Positions 26,302 to 35,591 of a DNA stretch of 64,000 bases are shown in pieces. This DNA is from Oceanobacillus manasiensis (GTDB lineage Bacteria; Bacillota; Bacilli; Bacillales; Amphibacillaceae). Numbering within the stretch: the first letter of the stretch is position 1; each line of letters begins with the position of its first letter. The translations under genes were made by a program, and so were the position numbers. Below the pieces are notes generated by a model, which searched no databases, was not told the DNA's origin, and saw nothing but the letters and a program-made list of their open reading frames with translations. Where the stretch lies: the NCBI RefSeq assembly GCF_000724085.1, contig NZ_CCDL010000001.1:620001-684000 (forward strand). The letters run 5' to 3'.

Positions 26302-26628
26302 TTACAACGTCTTCTTGTTAAACACATTATTAACCGTAGTTTGAAGATCGCTCCATTTTGTTTTAAATTGTTTAAGTTCATTTTCCCCTTTGGGTGTGAG
26401 GGAATAGTATTTTCGTTTAGGTCCTGCAGTAGATTTCTTTAATGTAGATGTTACTAGCTCTTCTTTTTGCATTCGCAGGAGTAGGGGATAGATTGTTCCC
26501 TCGCTAAAGGAATGAAATCCATATCCCTCTAGCTTTTCTGCGAGCTCATAGCCGTAAACCTCTTTCTCGCTAATAATGGAGAGCAGACATCCATCAAGAA
26601 TTCCCTTCATCATTTGTGTTGTTGACAA
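26302..26628 (-). CDS. PadR-family repressor (partner of the HAAS protein)
   Basis: A 108-residue winged-helix repressor: 'LLSIISEKEVYGYELAEKLEGYG', 'SEGTIYPLLLRMQKEELV' (recognition region) and the C-terminal dimer helix. It lies 19 bases upstream of the HAAS gene on the same transcript. Two CTTGTA-type palindromes overlap its promoter (26646-26705), so it very likely represses its own operon. Confidence 0.9.
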   Translation of the reverse strand: MSTTQMMKGILDGCLLSIISEKEVYGYELAEKLEGYGFHSFSEGTIYPLLLRMQKEELVTSTLKKSTAGPKRKYYSLTPKGENELKQFKTKWSDLQTTVNNVFNKKTL

Positions 26629-26645
26629 GAAATTTTCACCCCATT

Positions 26646-26706
26646 CACATATCTTGTATTACAAGGTATGTGTTGATTATAAAATCATTTACCTTGTAAT
26701 GCAAGA
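26646..26706 (-). promoter_or_regulatory. SigA-type promoter with two PadR operator palindromes
   Basis: On the minus strand TTGCAT (26704-26699), exactly 17 bases, then TATAAT (26681-26676). One palindrome, ACATATCTTGT..ACAAGGTATGT (26647-26671), lies just downstream of the -10 element. A second, CTTGTAATGCAAG (26693-26705), covers the -35 element. A repressor bound here would block both polymerase binding and escape. Confidence 0.8.
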
Positions 26707-26806
26707 GTTATTTTTGTTTGGAACTTTGTACTTTTACTTGATACACTATAAAATTAAATAATTTTCAAGTATAATGAGAGCATACCGATTAAAAGGAAGG
26801 TAACCC

Positions 26807-27973
26807 ATGACGGAAGAGAATATAACGCGAATACATATAGATGAGAAAGAATTTATCCTTATCGGCACGGCACATGTTTCTAGACATAGTGCAGAGCAAG
26901 TGAAGGAAGTTATTGAAAGAGAAAACCCTGATGCAGTTTGTGTGGAGCTGGATGAACAACGATACCAATCTATTCAAGATGAAAACCGCTGGCGCAATAT
27001 GGACATTTTCAAGGTGATTAAGGAAAAGAAGGCTACCCTATTATTGATGAATTTGGCCATATCTTCTTTCCAAAAAAGAATGGCTAAACAGTTTGATATT
27101 AACCCTGGACAAGAAATGATCCAGGGCATTGAATCAGCAAAAGAGACAGGGGCAGAACTGGTGCTTGCGGATCGTAATATCCAGACCACCTTTTCTCGTA
27201 TTTGGCGAGGAATCGGTATTAAAGGGAAGGCGATCCTGCTAATGCAGGTAATTGCCGGTATATTTAGCAAGGAAAGCATTTCAGAAGAAGAATTGGAAAA
27301 AATGAAGAATCAGGATACGATTAATACGATTCTTCATGAATTCACAGAGCATTTTCCAGAATTAAAAACCCCCTTGATTGATGAACGTGATCAGTATTTG
27401 TCACAAAAGATTAAGGATGCTCCTGGTAAGAAAATCGTTGCAGTGCTTGGGGCTGCACATGTTCCAGGGATTAAAGAGGAGATAAAGCGGGAGCATGATT
27501 TAAACAAGTTAACCGAGCTTCCAGCTAAATCACCGATGCCTAAAATCATTGGTTGGGCCATTCCATTTGTCATTTTAGCTGTTATTGCATACACCTTTAT
27601 CGCTAATCCAACTGCTGGTTGGCAGCAAACGATAAGCTGGGTAGTCTGGAACGGCTCCTTGTCTGCGATAGGAACGACCATTGCATTAGGCCATCCTTTA
27701 ACGATTTTAACCGCCTTTATTGTAGCACCGCTGACATCTTTAAATCCGCTTCTTGCGGCAGGGTGGTTTGCAGGTTTTGTACAAGCTTATCTTAAGAGAC
27801 CGAATGTGGGCGACTTTGAAACCTTGACGGAAGATGTATTTACTGTGAAGGGCTTTTGGCAAAATAAAGTGACCCGCGTACTGTTAGTTATCCTACTAAC
27901 CAACCTTGGTAGCTCACTTGGAACCTTAATTGGTGGAGTGGATGTTATCCGTCGATTTATTGAAAATATATAA
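26807..27973 (+). CDS. TraB-family membrane protein (PrgY/TIKI-like)
   Basis: A 388-residue protein. The N-terminal TraB/PrgY domain (about 1-235) carries the GX2H motif in 'LIGTAHVSRHSAEQVKEVI', 'VCVELDEQRY', 'LVLADRNIQTTFSRIW' and the second 'AVLGAAHVPGIKEEI'. The C-terminal 145 residues form about five membrane helices. Relatives include plasmid pheromone-shutdown TraB and metalloprotease-like TIKI. GGAAGG precedes ATG 26807. Function in Bacillaceae is unknown; no pheromone gene is visible nearby. Confidence 0.88.
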   Translation: MTEENITRIHIDEKEFILIGTAHVSRHSAEQVKEVIERENPDAVCVELDEQRYQSIQDENRWRNMDIFKVIKEKKATLLLMNLAISSFQKRMAKQFDINPGQEMIQGIESAKETGAELVLADRNIQTTFSRIWRGIGIKGKAILLMQVIAGIFSKESISEEELEKMKNQDTINTILHEFTEHFPELKTPLIDERDQYLSQKIKDAPGKKIVAVLGAAHVPGIKEEIKREHDLNKLTELPAKSPMPKIIGWAIPFVILAVIAYTFIANPTAGWQQTISWVVWNGSLSAIGTTIALGHPLTILTAFIVAPLTSLNPLLAAGWFAGFVQAYLKRPNVGDFETLTEDVFTVKGFWQNKVTRVLLVILLTNLGSSLGTLIGGVDVIRRFIENI

Positions 27974-28043
27974 AAAGTAAAGAGGCTGGACATAACTAAA
28001 GTTTCAATGCTTAAATGCGAATAATACTTTCTAGCATCACTTT

Positions 28044-28152
28044 GGCAGAACACTCCGCTTTCCACGGGCACGGCCTCAGCCTCCTCGTGGAAAGGGCACC
28101 ACTGTGGGGTCTTCGACTCGTGCTGTTCCCGTTGGAGTCTCCGTTTTCTGCC
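28044..28152. repeat. GC-rich palindromic repeat, copy A
   Basis: A 109-base imperfect palindrome with ends GGCAGAA / TTCTGCC. Its reverse complement contains CGGAGACTCC, AACAGCACGAGTC and GAGGCTGAGGCCGTGCCC. It matches 62634-62730 in opposite orientation. It lies 70 bases after an AGAGGCTGGACATAA motif (27980-27994). GC is clearly above the surroundings. I recall similar dispersed repeats in Bacillaceae but cannot name the family. Confidence 0.75.
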
Positions 28153-28170
28153 TACGTTTAAATTAAAAAT

Positions 28171-28210
28171 AACCCGAACTCTCCTTTATTCAAGGTTAGT
28201 TCGGGTTTTT
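28171..28210 (+). terminator. terminator after traB-like gene and repeat A
   Basis: Arms AACCCGAACT / AGTTCGGGTT followed by TTT. Confidence 0.8.
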
Positions 28211-28242
28211 ATGTACCTAAAGCATCTTTGTCACACCCTCTT

Positions 28243-29391
28243 TTAGTTTGGGAATTTTTTCCTCACTCTCACATAATAGGCCCATGATCGAACAAAGAAG
28301 GAGCCAAATAAGGTGATGAGAACTAATTGAAGAAAGAAGTTCGTTACCTCTAATGTGGTGGAGGGAATCTGCTGCCATGACAATCTTTGATAGGTCACAA
28401 GGATATTTAAAAGCAGAACAGGTGAGAAGATACAGGTATTCATGATCGCTACTTTTCTAGCCTGTTTTTTAGCACCTTCCTGATCACTATGCATAATGGG
28501 AGGATCTTCGTTTTTTGAATAGGTCTGTCGCCAAATCGTCCATTCTGAAAACATGATAGTAGAGGTAAACATATCCTCCCAGCCGGCATCACGGTGAATG
28601 GACATGTAGCCTGTTTTCCCTGTTCCTCGGTAGTCGATTTGATACTTAATTAATCTCGGTTTACCCATTATAAAATAGAACTTAATACCTCTTGGACTTA
28701 CTTTCTTAAGATGATAGCCTGCTGCTGCCATTTTCTCTAACCATTTCTCTAATTTATCCGGTGCATACATCCATCCAAATTTCCATTTCACTACGTATTG
28801 GCCTTCAACAGGCAATGGGTAGGAGGTTGAGGAAACCGGTGCCAATTCAGTAAGGATCCTATCATTTGATTTCTGTAGCTTGAAATAGGAATAAAGGGAA
28901 AAAATCCATGTTGACAGGTAAATTAAAAACAAAAAAGGAGAGAGCCCTCCAATTAATCCCGGAATTGTTACAGTGTTAGTCGATGCCACCAAAAGGAAAA
29001 GTAGAACATGCACGAAGGTTGCAAAAGACAACAGAAGTCCAAGCCCTCCAAAGAGATACTGAAGCTTATTGTTACGTGAATGAATAGCTGTTCGAACAGG
29101 CCAAGTTTGTACCTCGTTTCTTTGCGCAAACTTACAAAGAATAGACCAATTCCTCTTTTGTAAAGTAGTCTTCCATCCATCTTCCGTTAATGCGTTAGGC
29201 AGTGGGTTTGGCGATGGATCGTAGTTAATATGATAGGTTGCCGTGGTGGGATCGGATTTTTCAAAGGTGAATGTTCGGAAAAATAGGTTGATGGAAAGTA
29301 GCTTGAATCCATCCTGTGCCATTTCCTCTAGCCATCCTTCCGTTTTAGGTAAATCATAACTCCAAAAAGGTTTAAACAGGCGGATCTTCAT
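28243..29391 (-). CDS. DUF2812 membrane protein (two repeats)
   Basis: A 382-residue protein made of two DUF2812 halves. Each has a cytosolic lead ('MKIRLFKPFWSYDLPKTEGWLEEMAQDGFKL' and 'FGWMYAPDKLEKWLEKMAAAGYHLKKVS') followed by two hydrophobic helices. DUF2812 proteins nearly always accompany PadR regulators; role unknown. ATG 29391 has AAGGGGG upstream and lies in the last 20 bases of the padR gene; a longer frame to 29532 is an overlap artefact. Confidence 0.85.
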   Translation of the reverse strand: MKIRLFKPFWSYDLPKTEGWLEEMAQDGFKLLSINLFFRTFTFEKSDPTTATYHINYDPSPNPLPNALTEDGWKTTLQKRNWSILCKFAQRNEVQTWPVRTAIHSRNNKLQYLFGGLGLLLSFATFVHVLLFLLVASTNTVTIPGLIGGLSPFLFLIYLSTWIFSLYSYFKLQKSNDRILTELAPVSSTSYPLPVEGQYVVKWKFGWMYAPDKLEKWLEKMAAAGYHLKKVSPRGIKFYFIMGKPRLIKYQIDYRGTGKTGYMSIHRDAGWEDMFTSTIMFSEWTIWRQTYSKNEDPPIMHSDQEGAKKQARKVAIMNTCIFSPVLLLNILVTYQRLSWQQIPSTTLEVTNFFLQLVLITLFGSFFVRSWAYYVRVRKKFPN

Positions 29392-29722
29392 CAAATACCC
29401 CCTTATATTTTTGACCATTGTTATGTAATTCCGCAAGCCTGTCGATTTCCAACGTAATAAGTTCTCTCCCAATAGAAGTGATTTCATAAATGGTTTTTCG
29501 TTTTCCATCGGCAGACACGGAGATAATGCCATCTCGCTGCATTTTGGTTAGCGTTCCATAAACAGTTCCAGAACCAAGCTTAATTCGCTCATTTGTTAGT
29601 TCTTTTACATGGTTCATGATGCCATAGCCATGACGTGGCTCTGTGAGGGATAGTAAGATGTAAAAAGCAGTTTCGGTCATGGGGATATATTTTTTAATGA
29701 CATGGACAAGACTCATTGACAT
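29372..29722 (-). CDS. PadR-family repressor (partner of DUF2812)
   Basis: A 116-residue PadR protein: 'AFYILLSLTEPRHGYGIMNHVKELT', 'GSGTVYGTLTKMQRDGIISV' and a C-terminal dimer helix. It overlaps the DUF2812 gene by 20 bases. Candidate operator repeats of TGTGAC lie 25-45 bases upstream of the ATG. It is a different PadR subtype from the one at 26.3 kb, as shown by its N-terminal extension. Confidence 0.88.
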   Translation of the reverse strand: MSMSLVHVIKKYIPMTETAFYILLSLTEPRHGYGIMNHVKELTNERIKLGSGTVYGTLTKMQRDGIISVSADGKRKTIYEITSIGRELITLEIDRLAELHNNGQKYKGVFDEDPPV

Positions 29723-29742
29723 TCCTCATTTCAATTTATGTC

Positions 29743-29768
29743 ATGGTGTGACTATATCACGGTGTGAC
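29743..29768 (-). promoter_or_regulatory. candidate PadR operator repeats
   Basis: Two direct ATGGTGTGAC / ACGGTGTGAC repeats 16 bases apart, with TGTGACTATATCACG forming an inverted pair inside. They lie upstream of the second padR gene, within likely promoter range. Confidence 0.5.
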
Positions 29769-29860
29769 GTAATGATCAATAATTTTCTGTAAATCTAAAC
29801 ATTTTGTATTTACTTTTCTCTCATTTGTAGCTAATATATTTAGGGACACGAAATAATAAG

Positions 29861-31138
29861 GTGGCGGACATCATACGATTTTTTCAGGAATGGTCAACAC
29901 AATTTAAATCCTATAACAACAATATTAAACTAGCTATTCTGGCAAATATCTTTTCCCAGATTGGTCTAGGTATTTTTATGGTTGTTTATAACTTCTATAT
30001 AAGAGAGCTTGGCTATAGTCAGAATGTAAATGGAGAAGTTATTGCGCTTACCGCACTTGCTACGGCCATTATCCTCGTACCAGCCGGTTTCCTCAGTGAT
30101 AAAATGGGACGTAAACGTATTATGGGTTTCGGAATACTGGCTTCAGGGATAGTTTTATTTTTAAGAAGTATAATTGAAGTGGAATCTATGTTACTAGTAG
30201 CAGGATTTGCTACAGGGCTTTTCACTGCCTTCCTGCAAGTTTCCACGGTTCCATGGCTTGCGGAAAATTCCGCTTTAAAGCAACGTGTGCATCTGTTTAG
30301 CTTGCACGCAGCGCTTGTAACAGTTGCCAATGTTATTGGGAGTATCCTTGGAGGAACCTTAACGGATTTATTCTCTCTTCTAACAACAGATTTGCAGAGT
30401 ATACGGTATACGTTGATTATCGGAAGTGCATTTTACTTTCTATCCTTCTTTCCTATCTTAAAACTGAGTGAAAAACGTAAACCAAAGATTGATAAAGGGC
30501 AGAAGATTAATATCAAGCAGTATGTAATCAAGAATAAAACCGGATTTAAGATTATTGTCCTTTTCGCAGTTGCACAGCTGTTAATTGGGTTTGGTAGTGG
30601 ACTCGTTATTCCTTACTTGAATTTGTATTTTGCTGACAGATTTGATGCTTCCAATTCAATAGTGGGCCTTATTATTTCTATTGGGCAAGCGGCAACGGCA
30701 ATTGCTATGTTTATTGGACCTTATGTTGTGAGTAGGATGGGTGAGGTACGTGCGGTTGTCACATTACAACTCCTTTCATTACCATTTTTACTGCTGACAG
30801 CCTATACGGAGAATTTACTGCTGGCAACCATTGGCTTCTTGTTCAGGCAAGCCTTGATGAATGCAGGGAATCCAATTCAATCCTCACTCATGATGTCACA
30901 GGTGGATGACTCGATGAAAGGACTTGCGAACTCAGTGAACCAGATGGTGTTTAATTTAGGCTGGGCTTTAATGGGCCCTGTTTCCACCTCCATTGTACTC
31001 AAGTATGGTTCCTATTGGGGGTATGCCAATGTGTTCACGATCACCGCAACACTTTATCTCATCGGTTCATTGTACTTCTATTTTGTTTTTCGTTCTATCA
31101 AGCGGACGAACGTCCCTGTAGAAAACAAACCGTCATGA
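29861..31138 (+). CDS. MFS transporter
   Basis: A 425-residue permease with twelve predicted helices. The MFS loop-2 motif is visible in 'GFLSDKMGRKRIMGFGILASG'. Substrate unknown. Start is GTG 29861; its ribosome site is weak (AGGGA about 14 bases upstream), so the start could be slightly wrong, but the first helix needs the N-terminus given. It ends 55 bases before prkA; I see no hairpin between, so read-through is possible. Confidence 0.85.
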   Translation: MADIIRFFQEWSTQFKSYNNNIKLAILANIFSQIGLGIFMVVYNFYIRELGYSQNVNGEVIALTALATAIILVPAGFLSDKMGRKRIMGFGILASGIVLFLRSIIEVESMLLVAGFATGLFTAFLQVSTVPWLAENSALKQRVHLFSLHAALVTVANVIGSILGGTLTDLFSLLTTDLQSIRYTLIIGSAFYFLSFFPILKLSEKRKPKIDKGQKINIKQYVIKNKTGFKIIVLFAVAQLLIGFGSGLVIPYLNLYFADRFDASNSIVGLIISIGQAATAIAMFIGPYVVSRMGEVRAVVTLQLLSLPFLLLTAYTENLLLATIGFLFRQALMNAGNPIQSSLMMSQVDDSMKGLANSVNQMVFNLGWALMGPVSTSIVLKYGSYWGYANVFTITATLYLIGSLYFYFVFRSIKRTNVPVENKPS

Positions 31139-31193
31139 TGAATGAGCCTGCTGCATAAACTGTATAAACCATGCCCTAGATGGAGGGAATCTA

Positions 31194-33089
31194 ATGGATA
31201 TACTAAACAAAGTGAAGCAGTATCGCGAGGAAGAGAAAACATTAAAGTGGGAAGGCACGTTTGCAGATTATCTTGATATCGTGCGGGAAAGGCCAGAAGT
31301 TGCTCAGACTGCACATTCGCGTGTCTATAATATGATAAAGCACTCTGGTTTAAGTGAGCGAAATGGCAGGAAAATGTACGACTTTTTCGGCGAAGAGATA
31401 TTTGGTTTGGAGGAGTCCATCGAGCGCTTGGTGGAGGAGTATTTTCACCCAGCAGCTAAACGACTTGATGTGCGTAAGCGAATATTACTGCTGATGGGGC
31501 CTGTTAGTGGCGGTAAATCTACTATTGTAACCATGCTAAAACGAGGATTAGAACAGTATTCAAGAACAGACGAAGGTGCCGTTTACGCCATAAAAGGCTG
31601 CCCGATGCATGAGGATCCTCTGCATTTAATTCCCAAGCATTTACGTGAAGACTTTTATGCGGATTACGGAATTCGAATTGAAGGCAGTCTGTCGCCATTA
31701 AATACAATGCGTCTCGAGAAAGAATATGAGGATAGAATTGAGAATGTAAAAGTAGAACGAATATTTCTGTCTGAGGATAAACGGATTGGGATTGGAACAT
31801 TTAGCCCTTCTGATCCAAAGTCTCAGGACATCGCAGATCTGACGGGGAGCATTGATTTCTCCACGATAGCAGAATATGGATCCGAATCAGACCCTCGGGC
31901 ATACCGATTTGATGGAGAATTGAACAAGGCAAACCGGGGAATGATGGAATTTCAAGAGATGTTAAAATGTGATGAAAAGTTCCTATGGCACCTGCTTTCC
32001 CTGACACAAGAGGGGAATTTTAAAGCCGGACGATTTGCGCTTATTAGTGCGGATGAATTAATCGTTGCCCATACGAATGAATCAGAGTATCGTTCCTTTA
32101 TTTCCAATAAGAAAAATGAAGCACTTCATTCTAGAATCATTGTCATGCCAATTCCGTACAATCTACGGGTGAGCCAAGAAGAACGTATCTATGAAAAAAT
32201 GATTAATGAAAGTGACATGAAGCATGTTCATATTGCGCCACATGCACTGAAGGTTGCGGCGATATTCTCTATACTGACAAGGCTGGAGGATTCCAAGAAG
32301 CAAAGTGTAGATATTGTAAAGAAAATGCGCCTTTATGATGGAGAGAATGTAGAAGGTTTTAGCCAGATTGATGTAGAAGAGTTGAAAAAGGAGTTCCCTG
32401 TCGAGGGCATGAACGGAATTGACCCACGTTATGTCATCAACCGGATTTCTTCTGCGATTATTAGAAAAGAAATACCTTCCATTAATGCATTGGATGTATT
32501 ACGTGCATTGAAAGATGGCCTTGACCAGCATGCATCGATTTCAGACGAAGCGAAAGAAGACTACATGAATTATATCTCAGTGGCTCGAAAAGAATACGAC
32601 GAGATCGCTAAAAAAGAAGTCCAAAAGGCGTTTGTTTACTCTTATGAAGAGTCTGCAAAAACATTGATGGATAACTACTTGGATAATGTAGAAGCATTTT
32701 GCAATAAGAACAAATTGCGTGACCAGTTGACCGGAGAGGAAATGAGTCCGGACGAAAAGTTAATGCGTTCGATTGAGGAACAGATTGGCATTTCGGAAAA
32801 TGCGAAAAAGGCTTTCAGGGAAGAGATCTTGATACGAATTTCTGCATATGCCCGAAAAGGGAAACGATTTGACTACAATTCTCATGATCGTTTGCGTGAA
32901 GCGATCCAAAAGAAATTATTTGCTGACTTGAAGGACATTGTAAAAATTACGACTTCATCCAAAACACCAGATGAATCTCAATTGAAAAAGGTTAATGAAG
33001 TCATTTCGCGTTTGATAGATGAACATGGCTATAATTCTGTATCCGCTAATGAGCTGTTGCGGTATGTGGGAAGTTTGTTGAATCGATAA
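31194..33089 (+). CDS. prkA: PrkA AAA+ protein (serine kinase / protease-like)
   Basis: A 631-residue cytosolic protein with a PrkA AAA+ N-terminal domain (Walker A GPVSGGKST at 102-110) and a C-terminal PrkA domain. It was first described as a Ser kinase and more recently as an ATP-dependent protease affecting sporulation. Length is the family norm. GGAGGG precedes the ATG. It is followed by a strong terminator and, 700 bases on, by yhbH, its usual partner; spoVR, the third usual partner, is at 45.6 kb. Confidence 0.95.
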   Translation: MDILNKVKQYREEEKTLKWEGTFADYLDIVRERPEVAQTAHSRVYNMIKHSGLSERNGRKMYDFFGEEIFGLEESIERLVEEYFHPAAKRLDVRKRILLLMGPVSGGKSTIVTMLKRGLEQYSRTDEGAVYAIKGCPMHEDPLHLIPKHLREDFYADYGIRIEGSLSPLNTMRLEKEYEDRIENVKVERIFLSEDKRIGIGTFSPSDPKSQDIADLTGSIDFSTIAEYGSESDPRAYRFDGELNKANRGMMEFQEMLKCDEKFLWHLLSLTQEGNFKAGRFALISADELIVAHTNESEYRSFISNKKNEALHSRIIVMPIPYNLRVSQEERIYEKMINESDMKHVHIAPHALKVAAIFSILTRLEDSKKQSVDIVKKMRLYDGENVEGFSQIDVEELKKEFPVEGMNGIDPRYVINRISSAIIRKEIPSINALDVLRALKDGLDQHASISDEAKEDYMNYISVARKEYDEIAKKEVQKAFVYSYEESAKTLMDNYLDNVEAFCNKNKLRDQLTGEEMSPDEKLMRSIEEQIGISENAKKAFREEILIRISAYARKGKRFDYNSHDRLREAIQKKLFADLKDIVKITTSSKTPDESQLKKVNEVISRLIDEHGYNSVSANELLRYVGSLLNR

Positions 33090-33117
33090 GCTAACCTAAT
33101 AAGATAGATGCGAAGAA

Positions 33118-33153
33118 CCTCCTATTGAAGAATGTTCAATAGGAGGATTTTTC
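33118..33153 (+). terminator. terminator of prkA
   Basis: Twelve-base perfect arms CCTCCTATTGAA / TTCAATAGGAGG followed by ATTTTT. Confidence 0.9.
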
Positions 33154-33158
33154 GTCTT

Positions 33159-33554
33159 TTATGAAATGCTCTCTATGTAATATGCTGAGGTTTTTCCAGG
33201 GTTTGATTCTCGAAGGTAATCACAGTATATTTGCACACTCTCGTTTATGGTGAGGGATTGAAAGATACGCTTATTACCAATATCCTGGTGCCTTGATACA
33301 AATATATGGTGGCTACTACGTGTGAAAAGGCTTGTTAATCGTTCCCAATTGTTGGCGGTTTCCTTGGCAACCCAAATACCGTCCCAGGATTTGGACACAA
33401 CATAGCCTTCGATTATCATGTGTTGTTCTGGAATCTCTGTTGATGTAGCAATGCCTATATTTGATATACCTTCACTGAATGCCAAATAAAACGTCATAGC
33501 AAGTAAACTAGTCATTAGGAACTTTTTATAAGGTTGTTGGGTAACATGGTCCAA
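33159..33554 (-). CDS. DUF3221-like secreted protein
   Basis: A 131-residue protein with a hydrophobic N-terminal segment (signal or anchor) and a beta-barrel-like domain: 'MIIEGYVVSKSWDGIWVAKE' at the start and 'SVQIYCDYLRESNPGKTSAYYIESIS' at the end, resembling DUF3221 (YobA-type) proteins. I start at TTG 33554 because GAAGGAG lies eight bases before it; the frame extends 18 codons upstream without a ribosome site. Function unknown. It is convergent with prkA. Confidence 0.6.
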   Translation of the reverse strand: MDHVTQQPYKKFLMTSLLAMTFYLAFSEGISNIGIATSTEIPEQHMIIEGYVVSKSWDGIWVAKETANNWERLTSLFTRSSHHIFVSRHQDIGNKRIFQSLTINESVQIYCDYLRESNPGKTSAYYIESIS

Positions 33555-33810
33555 GCTTACCACTCCTTCTACTGAGTAGGGCAAAACAGCATTTCTGTAG
33601 CTTTTCAATTAAGTATAGAATACATAAGCTAAATAAATTTGTAAATATTCAAAATTTATATCGTTTTGCTATGGTATTACTGCAAAAGCCTTAACAAAAG
33701 AAATTCTAATTAATGTGTCCAAAAAGTTTAAAAAATGCAATAATTGTAGTCGGATTGCATAAGATAGAGAAAGTCATTATCGCTTTGAAAAGTAAATAGG
33801 AGGAGAGGTT

Positions 33811-34974
33811 ATGCAGGAGAAAAAGGAAAGCTTTGTTGTCTCCCAGGAAAACTGGTCCCTCCATCGCAAAGGCTATCAAGATCAAAAACGACATATTGAT
33901 AAGGTGAAAGACGCGATAAAAAATAATCTCCCTGATCTAGTAAGTGAGGAAAGTATTATTATGTCGAATGGCCGCGATGTTATTAAGATACCAATACGTT
34001 CATTGGATGAGTATAAAATCAGATATAATTACGACAAGTCAAAACATGTCGGGCAGGGAAATGGAGACAGTCAGGTTGGAGATGTCATCGCCCGTGAACC
34101 AAATAAGAAGGGGAAAGAAGCAGCTGGCCAAGGGAAGAAAGCAGGAGATAAGCCGGGTACCGACTATTATGAGGCGGAAGTTTCCTTGGAAGAGTTAGAG
34201 GAAGCATTATTCGCTGAGTTGGAGTTGCCAGACCTAGAGCAGAAGGATCAGGACAACATCATTACAGAGAAAATTGAATTTAATGACATACGGAAAAAAG
34301 GGTTGATGGGAAATATTGATAAGAAACGCACGATTCTTACTTCGATAAAGCGTAATGCTACGGAGGGGAAAGCTAGTATAATGCCCATCTACAATGATGA
34401 TTTGCGGTTTAAAACCTGGAATGAGGTGACAAAGCCAGAGTCTAAAGCGGTTGTACTGGCTATGATGGATACGAGTGCCTCTATGGGGACATTTGAAAAG
34501 TATGTAGCACGCAGCTTTTTCTTTTGGATGACCCGTTTTCTTCGTTCCAAGTATGAAACAGTAGAAATAGAGTTTATCGCCCACCATACTGAAGCAAAGG
34601 TAGTATCAGAAGAGGACTTTTTTTCTAAAGGGGAGAGCGGGGGAACGATTTGTTCGTCTGCATATTACAAGGCCTTGGAGTTAATTCACGACAGGTATAG
34701 CCCATCTAGCTATAATATTTATCCTTTTCATTTTTCTGATGGGGAAAACATTACCTCTGATAATCCAACTTGTATAAGACTAGTTAATGAAATTATGGAC
34801 TCTTCTCAGATGTTCGGCTATGGAGAAGTAAATAGCTATAACCGGCCCTCCACCTTAATGCGAGCATACAGCACCTTAACAGATGAAAAATTCCGTCACT
34901 ATGTGTTAAAGGAAAAGAAAGATGTATACCATGCGATGAAGAGTTTTTTCTCTAAGAAGCCTGCATTAATATAA
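33811..34974 (+). CDS. yhbH: sporulation protein YhbH (DUF444)
   Basis: A 387-residue cytosolic protein with a von Willebrand A-like domain: metal-site motif '[22 protein letters not shown]' and '[18 protein letters not shown]'. The N-terminal half is basic and Gly/Lys-rich ('[21 protein letters not shown]'), as in all YhbH/YeaH. It works with PrkA and SpoVR in an as yet unclear process needed for spore quality. AGGAGGAGAGG precedes the ATG. The 256 bases upstream have no gene and should hold a sporulation promoter. Confidence 0.93.
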   Translation: MQEKKESFVVSQENWSLHRKGYQDQKRHIDKVKDAIKNNLPDLVSEESIIMSNGRDVIKIPIRSLDEYKIRYNYDKSKHVGQGNGDSQVGDVIAREPNKKGKEAAGQGKKAGDKPGTDYYEAEVSLEELEEALFAELELPDLEQKDQDNIITEKIEFNDIRKKGLMGNIDKKRTILTSIKRNATEGKASIMPIYNDDLRFKTWNEVTKPESKAVVLAMMDTSASMGTFEKYVARSFFFWMTRFLRSKYETVEIEFIAHHTEAKVVSEEDFFSKGESGGTICSSAYYKALELIHDRYSPSSYNIYPFHFSDGENITSDNPTCIRLVNEIMDSSQMFGYGEVNSYNRPSTLMRAYSTLTDEKFRHYVLKEKKDVYHAMKSFFSKKPALI

Positions 34975-34983
34975 GCACAACTT

Positions 34984-35020
34984 ACTGCCGCCAGCTCGAT
35001 GTAGCTGACGGCAGTTTTTA
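34984..35020. terminator. terminator after yhbH
   Basis: Arms ACTGCCGCCAGCT / AGCTGACGGCAGT, one mismatch, followed by TTTTTA. Its tail touches the convergent gene's stop. Confidence 0.85.
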
Positions 35021-35365
35021 TTCGATCACTTCAATCGTATAAATGCCTCTGTCAGTTGTAAGCGAGAAGCGGGAACCATCAAATTGGTACAATGATGAGT
35101 CTTCAAGTGGGATTTCATATACAGAAGAAGGTAGCTGCTCCATATTAAGAGCACTATTTTCTACTTGTCCTGTCCCATTTAATTGAAGGGAATGAAGGGG
35201 TGTATATTCATCCAGACGATGGGGGTTTGATTCGTAGCTTACAGCCTGGAGGTCAATAATCATTTCATCACAGTCATCAATTTCCTGTTTGACTACCCTT
35301 ACTTTTTTTCCGTTCCATTTCATTAATAGCTTATTAAATTTTTCGATCGTTAAGTATTGCTCCAT
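35018..35365 (-). CDS. small soluble protein, unrecognised
   Basis: A 115-residue acidic protein beginning MEQYLTIEKFNKLLMKWNG, predicted beta-rich with 'DEMIIDLQAVSYESNPHRLDEYTPLHSLQLNGTG' in the middle and a C-terminal 'GIYTIEVIE'. No motif recognised. GGAGGG lies six bases before ATG 35365; an ATG two codons earlier would sit too close to the ribosome site. It is convergent with yhbH and has no obvious partner. Confidence 0.7.
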   Translation of the reverse strand: MEQYLTIEKFNKLLMKWNGKKVRVVKQEIDDCDEMIIDLQAVSYESNPHRLDEYTPLHSLQLNGTGQVENSALNMEQLPSSVYEIPLEDSSLYQFDGSRFSLTTDRGIYTIEVIE

Positions 35366-35540
35366 TGTCATCCCTCCATTAACGTATTTTCCCCGTTTAA
35401 TACAGAATCATACCTAAAAATGAAAGCGGTAGAATACTTGGATGGAGAGATCACGGATAAGGATTTCCTAATGCGGTTCGGATGAACGTCAAAACGCAAA
35501 AAGAAATCACTTAAAATGCAGTTCATCGCCACCAGAAGCA

Positions 35541-35586
35541 CCAAAAAAACAGGCCCCGGTTATATTTCCACCAGAACCTGTTTTTG
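35541..35586 (-). terminator. terminator of the mntABCD operon
   Basis: On the minus strand ACAGG..CTGGT pairs with ACCGG..CCTGT and runs into seven T. It lies five bases beyond the last permease stop. Confidence 0.75.
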
Positions 35587-35591
35587 AATAT

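Noticed and set aside
28021-28071. ORF reading through repeat A from the 27.8-28.07 kb region
   Set aside because: It is antisense to the TraB-family gene and runs into a dispersed repeat; no start signal.
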